Assembly (NCBI GenBank): GCA_963971535.1
Contig: OZ020589.1
Location: 86,379,796 to 86,443,795 of the forward strand
Direction of reading: 5' to 3'
Source: Notolepis coatsorum
Taxonomy: Eukaryota; Chordata; Actinopteri; Aulopiformes; Paralepididae
Length of the DNA: 64,000 nt
Below the pieces are notes generated by a model. That model was given only the letters and a program-made list of their open reading frames with translations, was not told the origin of the DNA and did not search any database. Position numbers and translations under genes: made by a program. Positions 1-11,039 of the stretch are shown here, piece by piece (positions within the stretch are counted from its first letter, which is position 1; every line of letters starts with the position of its first letter).

Positions 1-231
1 CGCGTCTTTCCTGGATTACTAAGAATCACCAAAACTATACTCATATTCAAAACGGTATAAATGTACGGATGAAAAAACGATCTGTTTCGTGCATGTTGAC
101 TGGAAGCAACTCACTGACAATCGACGGTGTATTAGACCCATAGCTATAATATAAGATATATTTTAAGCACTCGCAAAACCTTGCAGTCTCACCATTGATT
201 AAAGCGATGGCGTTCTAGCGCCCCTAGCTCA
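1..231. other. no recognisable feature
   Basis: AT-rich sequence with no sustained reading frame, tandem repeat or family motif that I recognise. It runs directly into the 3' side of the minus-strand LINE fragment that follows. Confidence 0.5.
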
Positions 232-648
232 TTAAGCGATGGCGCTGAATGAGTTAAGAGCGGTTTTGAATGTGGGTAGGGATTCACATATTTTTACGGC
301 TGTGGGTAGGGCGTTCCACATTGTTGTGGCATAATTGCGAAATGTGTTTAGTCCCTTGTTTGTGCCGAATCTGGGTTGCACATGATTTGTGGAACTCCCT
401 CTGGTGTTGTGGGTGTGGTATTTACTGACCTTTGGGAAACATTTCAACATGTACATGGGTATCTTAGTCGTATAGTGTATCTTGTAGACCAGGCCCATTG
501 CAAGTTGCTGTACTCTGTCGTCTACTCTAAGCCATCCTAGGTAGTCAAAGTGGGCAGGGGTGAGGTGGGTTCTAGGAGTAAGGTCAAGTAGTAGTCTGAC
601 CAGTTTGTTTTGTGATGTTTGTAATCTTGGTTTTACCATGAGGTGCAA
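232..648 (-). mobile_element. LINE fragment, C-terminal end of ORF2 (clade unresolved)
   Basis: An open minus-strand frame of 138 residues matches the end of a non-LTR retrotransposon ORF2, after the reverse transcriptase domain. Recognisable parts are LGWLRVDDRVQQLAMGLVYK in the first half, the HNTRGSS motif near residue 81 and YATTMWNALP near residue 106, the usual 'WNALP' end-piece of fish LINE proteins. No RT catalytic motif is present, so this is a 5'-truncated copy. The same protein segment occurs on the plus strand at 16337-16800 and partly at 14596-14703, which shows a dispersed family. What is inferred is only the exact clade; the motif set differs from the L2 copies elsewhere in the window. 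Confidence 0.8.
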
Positions 649-663
649 GCATATTCGTAGTAA

Positions 664-748
664 GTGTAAGTGAGCTAATGTGTTTGCATCGATTACACTA
701 TAGGACTGTGTAAGTGAGCTAATGTGTTTGCATCGATTACACTATACA
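664..748. repeat. 44-bp tandem duplication
   Basis: The unit beginning gtgtaagtgagctaatgtg occurs twice in a row at 664 and 708, almost unchanged. It ends in cattacactata-like sequence. A simple recent tandem duplication with no coding content. Confidence 0.85.
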
Positions 749-749
749 C

Positions 750-1019
750 TATAGTTTGAAACAGGTAATCTGTATAATATGTTTAATCAAGTAGTCAGAA
801 CACATTTTGAAGGTAGCCGTTCCCAACCTTGGTACAGACACGGGCACCCAGACATCTGGAACAAGGAGAACAGAAGGGGAGAGAGCTGGAAGGAGGGATG
901 CAGGGAGAGGAATAGAGGAGAGAGACCGAGGGAGAGGGGGGGGGGGGGCAATGGAAATATACAGGTCCAAGACAGCTGCTCAACCCTTCTGCTCTGGACA
1001 TATGGACTCACCTCTCTAC
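750..1019. other. unrecognised purine-rich stretch
   Basis: Purine-rich on the plus strand (many gaga and ggag steps) with a run of about ten G near 939-948. Several short frames are open on both strands, as expected for biased composition. I see no family motif. Confidence 0.4.
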
Positions 1020-1025
1020 TAGTGT

Positions 1026-1185
1026 AAGGTCACCACACACACGTGTATGTATATATACACACACAACCACATACACACAAGCATATATCCACATATACTG
1101 TACACACACCGGCATGCAGGTATGCGCAGATATACACACAAGCATCTATGCATACACACATACACACTAGCATGCACGTACAGAC
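1026..1185. repeat. degenerate CA/TG microsatellite
   Basis: Dispersed cacaca and tatata blocks with interruptions over about 160 bp. An old dinucleotide repeat. Confidence 0.75.
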
Positions 1186-1317
1186 AATAGTCCCATAGAT
1201 GTCATGGTGTCCTTGCTAAGAGGCTAATGTATAACTGGAGGACTCTGACCTGGCCTGTGGATGCTTGGCCGTGCTGTTGTTGTGGTTGGCTAGCTCTCTG
1301 TACCACCATACAGTGTT

Positions 1318-1560
1318 GTAGTCGAGTCACTAAATCTCGAGTCCGAGTCGAGTCTTGAGTCCCCAGTGTTCGAGTCCGAGTTTGAGTCCGAGTCCGAGTC
1401 AGCAAAGAAGAGCCAGAGTCGAGTCTGAGTCGAGTCCCCATTACTCGCCATCAATATCTTATGCCAAATTATTAGGGCCTATTACAATTTTTTTTATAAA
1501 ATAATTACTTTATCAATTAACAAGTCTGAGTCCGAGTCTGCACGTTCAGAGTCCGAATGC
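1318..1560. repeat. GAGTC-rich imperfect tandem repeat
   Basis: Repeated gagtc / gagtccgagtc steps at 1318-1440, and again near 1520-1555 after an AT-rich spacer. This pattern is widespread in teleost genomes and probably belongs to a non-autonomous DNA element. The short minus frame across it is composition-driven. Confidence 0.65.
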
Positions 1561-1683
1561 AGTCAAAGTGATCACAAATGGTGATTTTAATTTGACACAT
1601 GATCATACATAGCACATGATCTAGTTAGGTCACAGTGGATGATGGATGATGGTGTAACATTTGTCAGAAGATGGTAAGACATA

Positions 1684-1925
1684 GGGCGGCTACGTGGTGC
1701 AGTGGGCAAGGCGCGTTCACCACGAATACTGGAGACGCTGGGTTCGCCTGTTCGAGCCCAGCGCTCCACATTGCTTTCAGTTTAGCTGGTCGTCCATACT
1801 AATACACATTGGCAGTATTAGGGGGTGGGAAACTGATGGGTGGGGATCGGGCGTTGTGGACAGCGACTCCTACAGGTCGGTTGGTGCGCCTGCGCAGTAG
1901 AATCAGGAAGCGATGGGGGGCGGCG
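1684..1925 (+). mobile_element. tRNA-derived SINE, copy 1
   Basis: Starts GGGCGGCTACGTGGTGCAG. It carries an RNA polymerase III A box (TGGTGCAGTGG near 1695-1705) and a B box (GTTCGAGCCC near 1751-1760), the split internal promoter of a tRNA-derived SINE head. About 150 bp of non-tRNA body follow, ending near aatcaggaag. A second copy lies in the opposite orientation at 50571-51045. The two agree from the first base to aatcaggaag and then diverge, so the 3' part of this copy is truncated or of another subfamily. No clear target duplication was found here. Confidence 0.8.
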
Positions 1926-1949
1926 CCCCTCCAAAGCGCAGATCGAAAG

Positions 1950-2150
1950 CCATGGGTCTCTTCTTTCTTGGGACTACAACGTGTTCATGATGGCTTCCTT
2001 TATTTGCAGCTAAATCGTCCATTTTCCTCATAAGCTCATATTTAGCTAATAATAACACTTTAAAACATTGGTAAACAAATGTAGTGCTGAAAATATACAT
2101 GTTGACTGCTGATTTGATAGGGTTAGGGTCTTTACTCTTGGCTACATTTG
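1950..2150. repeat. interspersed repeat B, copy 1
   Basis: The stretch around 2055-2145 (aaaacattggtaaac, gaaaatatacatgttgactg, gatagggttagggtctttac) is similar in order and spacing to 12300-12384. The family is not recognised and has no coding capacity. Confidence 0.5.
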
Positions 2151-2810
2151 AAAAAGAAACGCAACATCACTTAATACGGACCGTATTGATCTATTTGTGA
2201 CGTGAAATAAATCGGGCTATAAATAGAGGCTTAAGAGGTTAGGAGTTGAAGCCACATCATGCCTATAAAACATCACACTGAAGAATGATCAACTATAATC
2301 AGAAGAATCAACTCTAATAGATAACAACAATCATACAGCCAACCCTGAAATATGTTGAACTTCACCAGTCCTCATGGTAGCTCTAGCAGTGTACGGAATG
2401 TCAAATACATGCCTGCGTGTCATGGTTTGGTGGTCCTGTGATGGACAGCTGTCGATCACTGGATTCTATGGATTTACTCCTGTGATGGGCAGCTGTCAAT
2501 CACAGGATTATGTGGTTAATTAGCCCTTAGGAGGGCAGGTGTGTGGGCTGCACCTGATTCAGTGCAGCTGTGCCTAATTGTGGCTGGGCCTATTTAAAGG
2601 GGACATGCATTGCTATTCGGACATGCATTGCTATTCCTTGCACTAGGGCAACTTTACACAATTCCTGAGAGTCTATGGAACACATCAGAACATTTTTTAT
2701 ATTTTTGATCAAGTACTCAAAAGCATCATTTTCAGCCTCAGGATTTCAGGCTATTTTTGGATGGGCTCCGCCCATAAGCGCTTTCAGTGAGAGTCACCCA
2801 CAGTCTGCGA
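2151..2810. other. gene-free stretch with an 18-bp tandem doublet
   Basis: No sustained frame. Near 2604-2640 the unit ggacatgcattgctattc occurs twice in tandem. Near 2430-2500 a related pair, cctgtgatggacagctgtc and cctgtgatgggcagctgtc, is repeated about 50 bp apart. A short match to the 2590 region occurs inverted near 11055. Family unknown. Confidence 0.5.
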
Positions 2811-2938
<128 letters not shown>

Positions 2939-2969
2939 TAAAGTGATCTCTCCACTGCTTCCCCCGCAC

Positions 2970-3168
2970 GGTCCAGTTGTGTGTGTAAATGCGTGTGTGT
3001 TTGTATTCACACACTCCTGCACAGCGGCCCCTCTCTCTCTCTCTCTACCAGGGATAAGCTATAGTATACACACTCCTGCACCACGGCCCCTCTCTCTCTC
3101 TACCAGGGAGAAGCCCTGCGCCGTCGGTTGTGTGTAAAATGCGTGTGTGTTTGTTTCCCCGACAGAAG

Positions 3169-3214
<46 letters not shown>

Positions 3215-3260
3215 ATCTATCTCTCTCTCCCTCTCTCTCGCTTGCTCATTCTCTCTCTGC
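2970..3260. repeat. CT/GT low-complexity cluster with internal duplication
   Basis: A block with gtaaatgcgtgtgtgtttgt, cacactcctgcac, a ctctct run and taccaggg occurs about twice (near 2985-3055 and 3070-3160), followed by a (CT)n run at 3171-3240. All open frames here are artefacts of the dinucleotide repeat. Confidence 0.8.
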
Positions 3261-3474
3261 CTCGCTCTGTTTGAGGAAGTGAAGATATTTCCACTCGCTC
3301 TGCTTTTGATTGATTGTCAACCACAGAGGGGTGTTAGTTATGCAAATCAGTACTATATTCACGTCAGCAAAACTGTCAAATCAGAACAGCTTAGTTGAGT
3401 GAGGGAAGATCTCGTGAACTTGAGACTAGACTGATGAGTCAATATGGTAATTAGAGACACAGTACACAGACCCA

Positions 3475-3940
3475 TTGATAAATCAAATCAAATCAAATTT
3501 ATTTATAGGGCCCGACAACACACGTTAATGTCCCCATGGGCCGTACAGGTCTTCTTTAAACAAGTCAAGAAGAAAACATAACAATAAGTCAAGAACAGAA
3601 CAAGAACACCATAAGGTCCAAACATTTTTAGATAAGATAAGATAAGATAAGATATTCCTTTATTGATCCCCTTGGGGAAATTCAGGCATCATAGCAGCAT
3701 GGGGGGGAGGGGGGAGGGGTACAGGTAGTAAAACAACACAGTATACAGGTAGTAAAAGACAACACAGGCAAATAAATGAAAGAATGCAAGCACTCCCAGA
3801 CATACCCCACGCGAAGGTAAGGAAAAACTCACTAAAACCTAACAATAGGGAAAAAAGCTCCACAGGCAGTGTGGAGGAGAGAAACCTTAGAAGGGCCATT
3901 CAAGGGGGGATCTCCCTTCTTAGATGTTGGTGATAGTAGT
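3475..3940 (-). mobile_element. LINE/SINE 3' ends, two nested tails
   Basis: Read on the minus strand, 3480-3510 is a LINE-type 3' end (aataaa followed by repeated TTTGA). At 3633-3720 a second typical fish tail lies inside: minus-strand ccccaaggggatcaataaagg followed by a repeated ATCTT. The same second tail is seen on the plus strand at 20280-20372. Around 3810-3920 there is LINE 3'-UTR sequence (minus: gtttctctcctccacactg and agtttttccttacc). No coding sequence remains. Confidence 0.65.
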
Positions 3941-3962
3941 GTTGCAGACGGACAGTTGGTAA

Positions 3963-4004
3963 GCATGCACTCATGTGTGTGGTGAAACACAGATGAGTGC
4001 ATGC
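3963..4004. repeat. short inverted repeat (hairpin)
   Basis: Arms of 17 bp (gcatgcactcatgtgtg and cacagatgagtgcatgc) pair at 16 of 17 positions around an 8-bp loop. It could be a transposon scar or a cruciform-prone site; no associated gene. Confidence 0.6.
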
Positions 4005-4005
4005 A

Positions 4006-4096
4006 ATAGCAACTGTACATTTTGAAAGATTAAAGATAGAGCTAATAGCGATAGCAACTGAACATTTTGAAAGATTAAAGATAGAGTTGATAGCGG
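4006..4096. repeat. 45-bp tandem duplication
   Basis: Two adjacent copies of a unit starting atagcaactgtacattttg, at 4006 and 4051, differing at about three positions. Confidence 0.85.
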
Positions 4097-4111
4097 ATCT
4101 ATTTGAGGCAC

Positions 4112-4378
4112 AGGGGCGGCGCAAAGAGGGTCACGTCCTCCCCGTCTTAGTCACGGGACATTCAACATTCCGGTCGTTGCTCAGGGACAGCCGGAGACAG
4201 GGAGATAGGGGGTGGCGCAGAGAGGGTCGCGAACTCCCCGACATCATTGCGGGACATCCGGCACTCCGGTCACCACTACGAGACCTCCGGAGACAGGGGG
4301 GCACGCAGAGGGGGTCGCAATCTCCCGGCCTTCGTCACGGGACGTCCAACACTCCGGTCAACACTCCAGGACAGCAAT
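4112..4378. repeat. GC-rich ~90-bp tandem repeat, three copies
   Basis: Three diverged units beginning near 4116, 4215 and 4303. Each contains gcagagagggtcgc-like, ctccccg, cacgggac, cactccggtca and ccggagacaggg steps. The frames across it are open but show no protein family. The BEL/Pao element is inserted just downstream. Confidence 0.7.
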
Positions 4379-4408
4379 CTACTGGATACTAACCCCTATT
4401 GCTATAAT

Positions 4409-5690
4409 TGTAACTGAGGGGTTACAAAACCCTGACTGTATTAAAGATTGTGATAGATTAAACCACTGCTAGGTACGTACTTTAATTACTGGCCAGACAG
4501 TACATCTAATATATGGCAGACACTCATAATAACACGGCACTGACAAAGAAATATCATTTGAGGGTATTTATTATTATGCAGTAATTGTTACAGATATGAG
4601 AATTAGGGTCGCGCTTGTATGGCGAAGAATAGGCATAAAGTCAGTCAGTAGCATAAGTCAATGGGAATAGAGTACTTCCTACGATGGGGTACTAGGCTAA
4701 CGCCGCCTGGCGTAGAATGGCAATTATAGAGGCAACGCTGGTACCGCTTGGAGACAATGGGTTCCTCCCAGAGTTGTAAGTTCTGGAGGAGAGAGGAATG
4801 TTCGGATACTCAGTCTGATCAATTGAAGAAGAAGGGGATTCACGTACAGAAGCCAGTCCTTGTAATCCAAAGCTCAGCATCAAAAGCAATAACTGTAATC
4901 CAATTGCCCAATAGCAATAATAATAGCCAGCTAGCCTCGGTCCATGAGGCCAGCCCGAATGTAGATCCTCACGGTGTTAAATCCAAACGACAGTGGAGAT
5001 TAACGATGCTCTTCTCCGGGTAGTACGTTCCACAATCAATATAATCCAACCAATACTGGTTCTGCAATCGCCGCCGTCGGTTCTCCTGTGCACATGTCCA
5101 GTAGGTTCTCCGACTAGGCCTCCTCGTGTGCTGGTACCAATGTATTTAGTCCACGCGCACTGGCTAAGGTCCACTAGCTAAACGAACGAACTGCTGGGTA
5201 ATGCTATACACGAACGAACTAATGTTGGCACGATACACAATAATTAACGACTCTTTACTTCACATTAAGCTAAGTCGAACTTGACGTTACTGCATTAAAT
5301 CTGACACTTTTACTATTCAATTCGCACGTGGTTCTCAACGCTCTGTTAGACGCACTGCTGCTCACTTCACTGTTACCGAACTTGATGAACAGCTACTGTT
5401 CGCACCTGCCGCCGCATATATACTTACGTGGCTATCTAGTGCCGAACCTCAGTTCTCGTCTCGAATAAATACGCTGTCTCCGGGCATGTTACGACATGCC
5501 CGGACTCGCCGTTGAACCTGACTTTGGGGGCTTGCGGTCTGGCGCCGATGGCGTTATCCAATAAGGAAAGCGAATATTACTATGATTCAAACGCAGGCTT
5601 AAAGGGATACACCGTGTATATATAAATAATATACAATGTATATAAAACAATAAATGTAGATTCTCAGCTTTAATCTGGCCCTTCACAACA
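4409..5690 (-). repeat. 3' LTR of the BEL/Pao element
   Basis: The 1282-bp LTR lies at the lower coordinate because the element reads on the minus strand. Its edges are TG/CA and it is directly preceded by target duplication ATAAT. A short purine-rich run on the minus strand (aggaggcggc) adjoins its inner edge and could be the polypurine tract. Confidence 0.93.
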
Positions 5691-5784
5691 GCCGCCTCCT
5701 AATTAGTCTGCACCTAATTAGTTAAGGGAGACAGATTAATAGTCCAGTCAACTGCTCAATATCTGTTGTGAGGAGTAGGGCAAT

Positions 5785-6453
5785 CTACAAAGTCAGTGGG
5801 TCATGGTCGTCATCAGGGGAGTCAGGGATCTCCGGCAACTCTATCAGCCTCGCCACGGGTCGGGTGTAGGTCCGCCCTTGGACTATGACTTCTGCCGCTC
5901 TGACCTTCCCATCGGCACCAGTGATCACTTTGCTTACGCGGCCGGCCGGCCACATAGCTCGGGGTAGTGACTGGTCTATGATCATAACGACTGTGTCCAC
6001 CTTCAGGTTGTCCCTGTCCTTTACCCACTTCTGACGGGCTGGACGGGATGGTAGGTAGCTTAGGAGGAAGCAGGCCCAAGACTGGTCGATCTGTGCTTGG
6101 TTGTGTCTCCACCTCCTCCGTCCGTTCCTCTTGTTCTTTCGGTACCCCGTCTGAGGAGGGGCCGGGTCCGGCCGCCCCCTCAAGAGGTAGTGTGGGGTGC
6201 TGGGTTCGAGGTCAGCTACGTCCCTTGGAGCGCAGCTGAGGGGGGTGGAGTTCGGAACTCCCTCTTCTTGAGCCCACGGTCCTCTCACAGGCTTCTCGTC
6301 TAATGTCAATAGCTTCTCAACGGGCTGTACGAGAGAGTGGCCTGTGTCGCTCACCTTTGTGTACAGGCAGCGTGTAGACGTGGGTTGGCTGAAGGCCCGG
6401 AGAGAGGGCCTTGGAGCGTCCAGCCCAGGCGGGTCTTGACCGCGACTGGGCAT
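5785..6453 (-). pseudogene. BEL/Pao integrase C-terminal section (fossil)
   Basis: The frame ends with a segment around WPAGRVSKVITGADGKVRAA and RTYTRPVARLIELPE. This is the pattern of the C-terminal part of BEL/Pao integrases ('P.gRV..v.pG.DG.vR...V....y.RPv.kL..L'). It identifies the family and gives the element's orientation. Part of a broken element. Confidence 0.8.
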
Positions 6454-6893
6454 CCTTTGGGTCCGATGTGGGCCGCCTCGATTGGGACAATGAGGTCCGT
6501 GTGGTCGGAGCCTATGAGCAGGATCGGTGTGGCACCGTCGATGAGCGGTATAGGTAGTCTGCGTAGGTGCGCGTACTTCACCATCAGCTGTGGGATGGGG
6601 TAGTTGTAGCTTGACAGACCTATGTCATGGCTTGTAAATGCCTTAGTGATGCTGTACCGCTTCTCGGGCTGCCGGACCGCTGCTATTGTGAATGAGACGT
6701 TCTTGCCCTTTATGGTTTTTAGGTCTCGCTGAATAGTACGGATTGTCATTGTTTCTTTGGTACCCCGCAGGCCCAACTGGGCTGCGGCGGAAGCGAGGAG
6801 GAGAGTCTTTTCAGACCCATCGTCGAGGACGGCGTAAGTGTCCAGGACCTTGTCCTCGTAGCTCAGGAGCACTCTGACCACTTTGATGAGCAC
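6351..6893 (-). pseudogene. BEL/Pao aspartic protease section (fossil)
   Basis: The segment contains YAVLDDGSEKTLL near its start, an aspartic-protease active-site motif (here DDGS in place of the common DTG/DSG), as in the BEL/Pao protease family. It ends with LIGSDHTDLIV and RLGWTLQGP, the latter a hallmark of this family (DUF1758-like). It follows gag directly. Part of a broken element. Confidence 0.85.
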
Positions 6894-9522
6894 TCGGGGG
6901 CTCCCACTATACTTGGGTCTATGTGGAGCACTCCTGTTGGTGGGTTGCCTTGTCGGGCTAGTCTTCGCATGTTATCCTTGCACAGGAATCGGCGGTGACC
7001 GGCTTCTGGGGGGTCAGACGCAATCCACTGCTCCATTTCGGCTATGGTCAGTCTCGGGAACACGTCGCACTGTGCCAGCCAGTGTCCTCTGCGGCAGTAC
7101 GTACAGGCGATCTTCCATACCTCTTTGGCCGGGGGGTTGTGACCTGTCTGTGGTGACGCCGACTCGTCGTAGTACGAGTAGCACCGTGACTCCCAGTGTC
7201 TGCTGCAACAGTCAGGACACCAGGGGGGGGGTTCAGGACTGGTTTGTGGTGACACCGCCTCGGCCTGGTACATCACCGTGACGGGCCTAGTTTGGTTTCC
7301 TGGCGGACGCTTGTTGCTCTCATGCAGGACTTCTAGATGGGCGCTGTCACACTTGCCGCATCTTTTCTTCAGGCGACACTCGGCCGCCATGTGGCCGCGC
7401 GCGCAGCGGTGTTTGTCCTTAAGCCACTGACCTATTTCGGCTGTGGTTAGGTCTTTGAAGGCGTCGCACTGTGACAGCTGGTGTTCACTGTCACAGTACT
7501 GACAGACAGCCTTCCACTTCTCCTTGATGTGGGTGTTGTGGCTCGTCTGCCGTGACTCAGCCTCGGCTTGGAGCATCACGGTCACGGACCGGCGGTTGTC
7601 GTTGAACCTTCTCGGTCCATCTTTAGGGTCAGAGCCACCCCACACGAACGTGTCTAATCGTAGACTGCTGACCTCCCTGGCGAGGAAATCAGCCAGGTCT
7701 AGGAGGGATGGTTCTGGGCCGTGGGGGTCACGGTTGTCTCTCTGCCGCCGAAAACGCTCTTGACGGGCGGGAGGGAGCTTCTCCAGTATCCGCTCCACGT
7801 TGGAATTTGCATACAGTTCATATCTCCCCTTCTCCTTTTGTGACCCCAGCATCCCCACGAGGGATTGTACCTTGATAGAGAGGTCATCTAGTGCTCTATT
7901 GTCTTTGGCTGGGGGGAGGCGGTCGATATCTCGTATTTCTTGGATCACGTAATCCCATATGCGTCCATAGCGCGCGTCGAGGGCCACCAGAGCATCTGAG
8001 TAGGGGGTTCTTGAGTTTGAGTATGCCAACGCTATGTTATGCGCTCTGGGCACTTTGAGATGCTTGAGGAGGATGGCATATTTATAAGACTCGTCGTGTA
8101 CATCGGACATTATAGTCTCTAAACACATGCGTAGTTCCGTGTACTGTGCTCTGTCCTCACGCGTAAAGTCTGGGAACGTCGGTGTTCCAAGGTAAGATGC
8201 CATGGATGGCTGGGGCACCGATGAGCGTAGGGGGAGAGGCCTCCTGGGCGAGTCTCCCCGTACGGGTGGTCGTGGGTTAGTGCTGGGTGGGTACCAGAGG
8301 CCGGGCCCCCAGGTGCTGCTCCTCGGTGCTGACTGTGCATCAAACTCACCCATGGGTTGGGTCGGGGTTTGTAGCGCAGTGACTCAGGGCTGAGGTCGGG
8401 GCTGTACTGGGCCTCCTGGTCCAAAGTAGGTTTGTGCTGGGGGGCTTGATGTCCCTCCTCTTCCTCCGTTAGGTCTTGGAGTCTTCTAGTTAGTCTCTCG
8501 GCGACGTAGGTCGGTTCTTCCCGTTGGCTGGGTCCCGTATAGACCGGTCGGGGAGGGGGCTCGGCGACGTAGGCAGGTTCTTCCTGTTGGCCGGGTCCCG
8601 TGTAGATTTGTCGGGTAGGGGAAGGTGCCCTAGACCCGTGTCGTGATGATCGCCGGGAGCTCCGTGTGGAGGAGGGGGGGGTCGCCCTCTGGATCAATTG
8701 TTCTATCATCTGCGCCTGCAGACGGTCGCGCTCCGCTTCGCGCTGTGCATTGGCGCATTCTCGCTGAATGTTCTCTTCAGTCTGGAGGTGCCTCTCTTCC
8801 AGTCTGATAGTCATCGCTGCGTCAGCCTGGAGGCGACTCTCTTCCAGTCGGATGCGTTCGCGCTCACTCTGTTGTTGCGCTTGGAGGCGCTCTCGTTCCG
8901 CTGCAGAGTGTTCGCGCTCACTAAGTGCCTGTGCTTGGAGACGTTCGCGCTCCACTGCAGACTGTTCGCGCGCACTCTGTTGTTGCGCTTGGAGGCGCTC
9001 TCGTTCCGCTGCAGAGTGTTCGCGCTCACTAAGTGTCTGTGCTTGGAGACGGTCGCGCTCACCCTGGATACGGTCTCTTTCGGTTGAAGCTGTCAGCGTG
9101 GCAATTAAGGCTTGCGCTAGTCTCTGGTCAGCCTCGCTGGGGGATGACACTGATGGAGGTGATCGGGCGCTGACGGGGCTTGGTGGAGACTTGTTCTCTT
9201 GGCGTGCTCCGAGGTCCATCTCTTGAGCGCTGCTTCTTGATTTCTCCCACGCCCCGAGGTCCATCTCTTGAGCGCGGTACTCTTCTCTTGGTTGCGCGCC
9301 GAGGTCTGTCTCGGGTGCGCGCTCTTGGGTCTCTTGCGTTCCGGGGTCTATCCCGGTGGCGCTTTCTTTATCCTGGGGCGCTCCGGGGTCTATCCCGGTG
9401 GCGCTGTCTTGGGGTATAGTCATGTCATGTCCCGCTTGTTCCCCCCCGTGAGCCAAGTCAGTTTCGTTTGAACCCACTGGGGTCTCTACTGGTGGGGCCG
9501 ACAAGTCGATAGGATTGGGCAT
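6863..9522 (-). pseudogene. BEL/Pao gag region (fossil)
   Basis: The amino half is a long charged coiled-coil with repeated ERERLQAQ and SEREHSAA steps; at DNA level, 8880-9060 holds a ~108-bp internal tandem repeat. The middle has a gag-like capsid section (FTREDRAQYTELRM, LLKHLKVPRAHNIAL). The carboxy half has several CCHC-type zinc-knuckle-like clusters (CQYCDSEHQLSQC, CTYCRRGHWLAQC). This is the usual layout of BEL/Pao gag. The region sits between the primer-binding side and the protease. Part of a broken element. Confidence 0.82.
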
Positions 9523-9715
9523 GCTTAAACTATCAGTTTTATCCGTACTTAACGTCTTTTTAGATAAGATAGGAGGTCAAACGAAAGCGTAGTCATCCAG
9601 GTGTGGAGGTGGCTGACGTTTGCGCCGAGGGCGCTCTAGTTTGGGAGAGCCGTCTGGAGAGTGTCCACCGTTGGCCATATCAATATTAATATGATATTAA
9701 AGATTACTGATACCC

Positions 9716-9732
9716 TCCGGCTCGAAGGACCA
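9716..9732 (-). promoter_or_regulatory. primer-binding site, matches tRNA-Tyr 3' end
   Basis: The plus-strand 17-mer TCCGGCTCGAAGGACCA lies two bases inside the 5' LTR (9735-11016). It equals the 3' end of vertebrate tRNA-Tyr(GTA), including the added CCA, as I remember that tRNA. Its position and orientation are right for priming minus-strand synthesis of this element. Confidence 0.8.
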
Positions 9733-9734
9733 AT

Positions 9735-11016
9735 TGTAACTGAGGGGTTACAAAACCCTGACTGTATTAAAGATTGTGATAGATTAAACCACTGCTAGGT
9801 ACGTACTTTAATTACTGGCCAGACAGTACATCTAATATATGGCAGACACTCATAATAACACGGCACTGACAAAGAAATATCATTTGAGGGTATTTATTAT
9901 TATGCAGTAATTGTTACAGATATGAGAATTAGGGTCGCGCTTGTATGGCGAAGAATAGGCATAACGTATGTCAGTAGCATAAGTCAATGGGAATAGAGTA
10001 CTTCCTACGATGGGGTACTAGGCTAACGCTGCCTGGCGTAGAATGGCAATTATAGAGGGCAACGCTGGTACCGCTTGGAGACAATGGGTTCCTCCCAGAG
10101 TTGTAAGTTCTGGAGGAGAGAGGAATGTTCGGATACTCAGTCTGATCAATTGAAGAAGAAGGGGATTCACGTACAGAAGCCAGTCCTTGTAATCCAAAGC
10201 TCAGCATCAAAAGCAATAACTGTAATCCAATTGCCCAATAGCAATGATAATAGCCAGCTAGCCTCGGTCCATGAGGCCAGCCCGAATGTAGATCCTCACG
10301 GTGTTAAATCCAAACGACAGTGGAGATTAACGATGCTCTTCTCCGGGTAGTACGTTCCACAATCAATATAATCCAACCAATACTGGTTCTGCAATCGCCG
10401 CCGTCGGTTCTCGTGTGCACATGTCCAGTAGGTTCTCCGACTAGGCCTCCTTGTGTGCTGGTACCAATGTATTTAGTCCACGCGCACTGGCTAAGGTCCA
10501 CTAGCTAAACGAACGAACTGCTGGGTAATGCTATACACGAACAAACTAATGTTGGCACGATACACAATAATTAACGACTCTTTACTTCACATTAAGCTAA
10601 GTCGAACTTGACGTTACTGCATTAAATCTGACACTTTTACTATTCAATTCGCACGTGGTTCTCAAGCTCTGTTAGACGCACTGCTGCTCACTTCACTGTT
10701 ACCAAACTTGATGAACAGCTACTGTTCACACCTGCCGCCGCATATATACTTAAGTGGCTATCTAGTGCCGAACCTCAGTTCTCGTCTCGAATCAATACGC
10801 TGTCTCCGGGCATGTTACGACATGCCCGGACTCGCCTTTGAACCTGACTTTGGGGGCTTGCGGTCTGGCGCCGATGGCGTTATCCAATAAGGAAAGCGAA
10901 TATTACTATGATTCAAACGCAGGCTTAAAGGGATACACCGTGTATATATAAATAATATACAATGTATATAAAACAATAAATGTAGATTATCAGCTTTAAT
11001 CTGGCCCTTCACAACA
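9735..11016 (-). repeat. 5' LTR of the BEL/Pao element
   Basis: 1282 bp, the same length as the other LTR and about 99% identical to it. It is followed directly by target duplication ATAAT at 11017-11021. On the minus strand a promoter would lie in this copy; no TATA box stands out. Confidence 0.93.
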
Positions 11017-11039
11017 ATAATACAATGCTAAATACTGGA

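Larger units (their letters stand above)
4409..11016 (-). mobile_element. BEL/Pao LTR retrotransposon (fossil, incomplete)
   Basis: Two direct LTRs of 1282 bp (4409-5690 and 9735-11016) begin TGTAAC and end CAACA on the plus strand. The 5-bp repeat ATAAT lies on both sides (4404-4408 and 11017-11021), the target duplication. The coding strand is minus: gag, then an aspartic protease and a C-terminal integrase section are recognisable. The polymerase section is not seen, so the element is broken and could only have moved with help from a relative. The LTRs differ at roughly 15 positions (about 1%), so the insertion is young, perhaps of the order of one million years at ordinary vertebrate rates. 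Confidence 0.93.

Noticed and set aside
1684-1760. Possible functional tRNA gene
   Set aside because: The A and B boxes are present but the cloverleaf is degenerate and the sequence continues into a SINE body; second copy has a target duplication.
8698-9471. Plus-strand frames of up to 152 residues in the BEL/Pao element
   Set aside because: Antisense shadows of the repetitive gag coiled-coil region.
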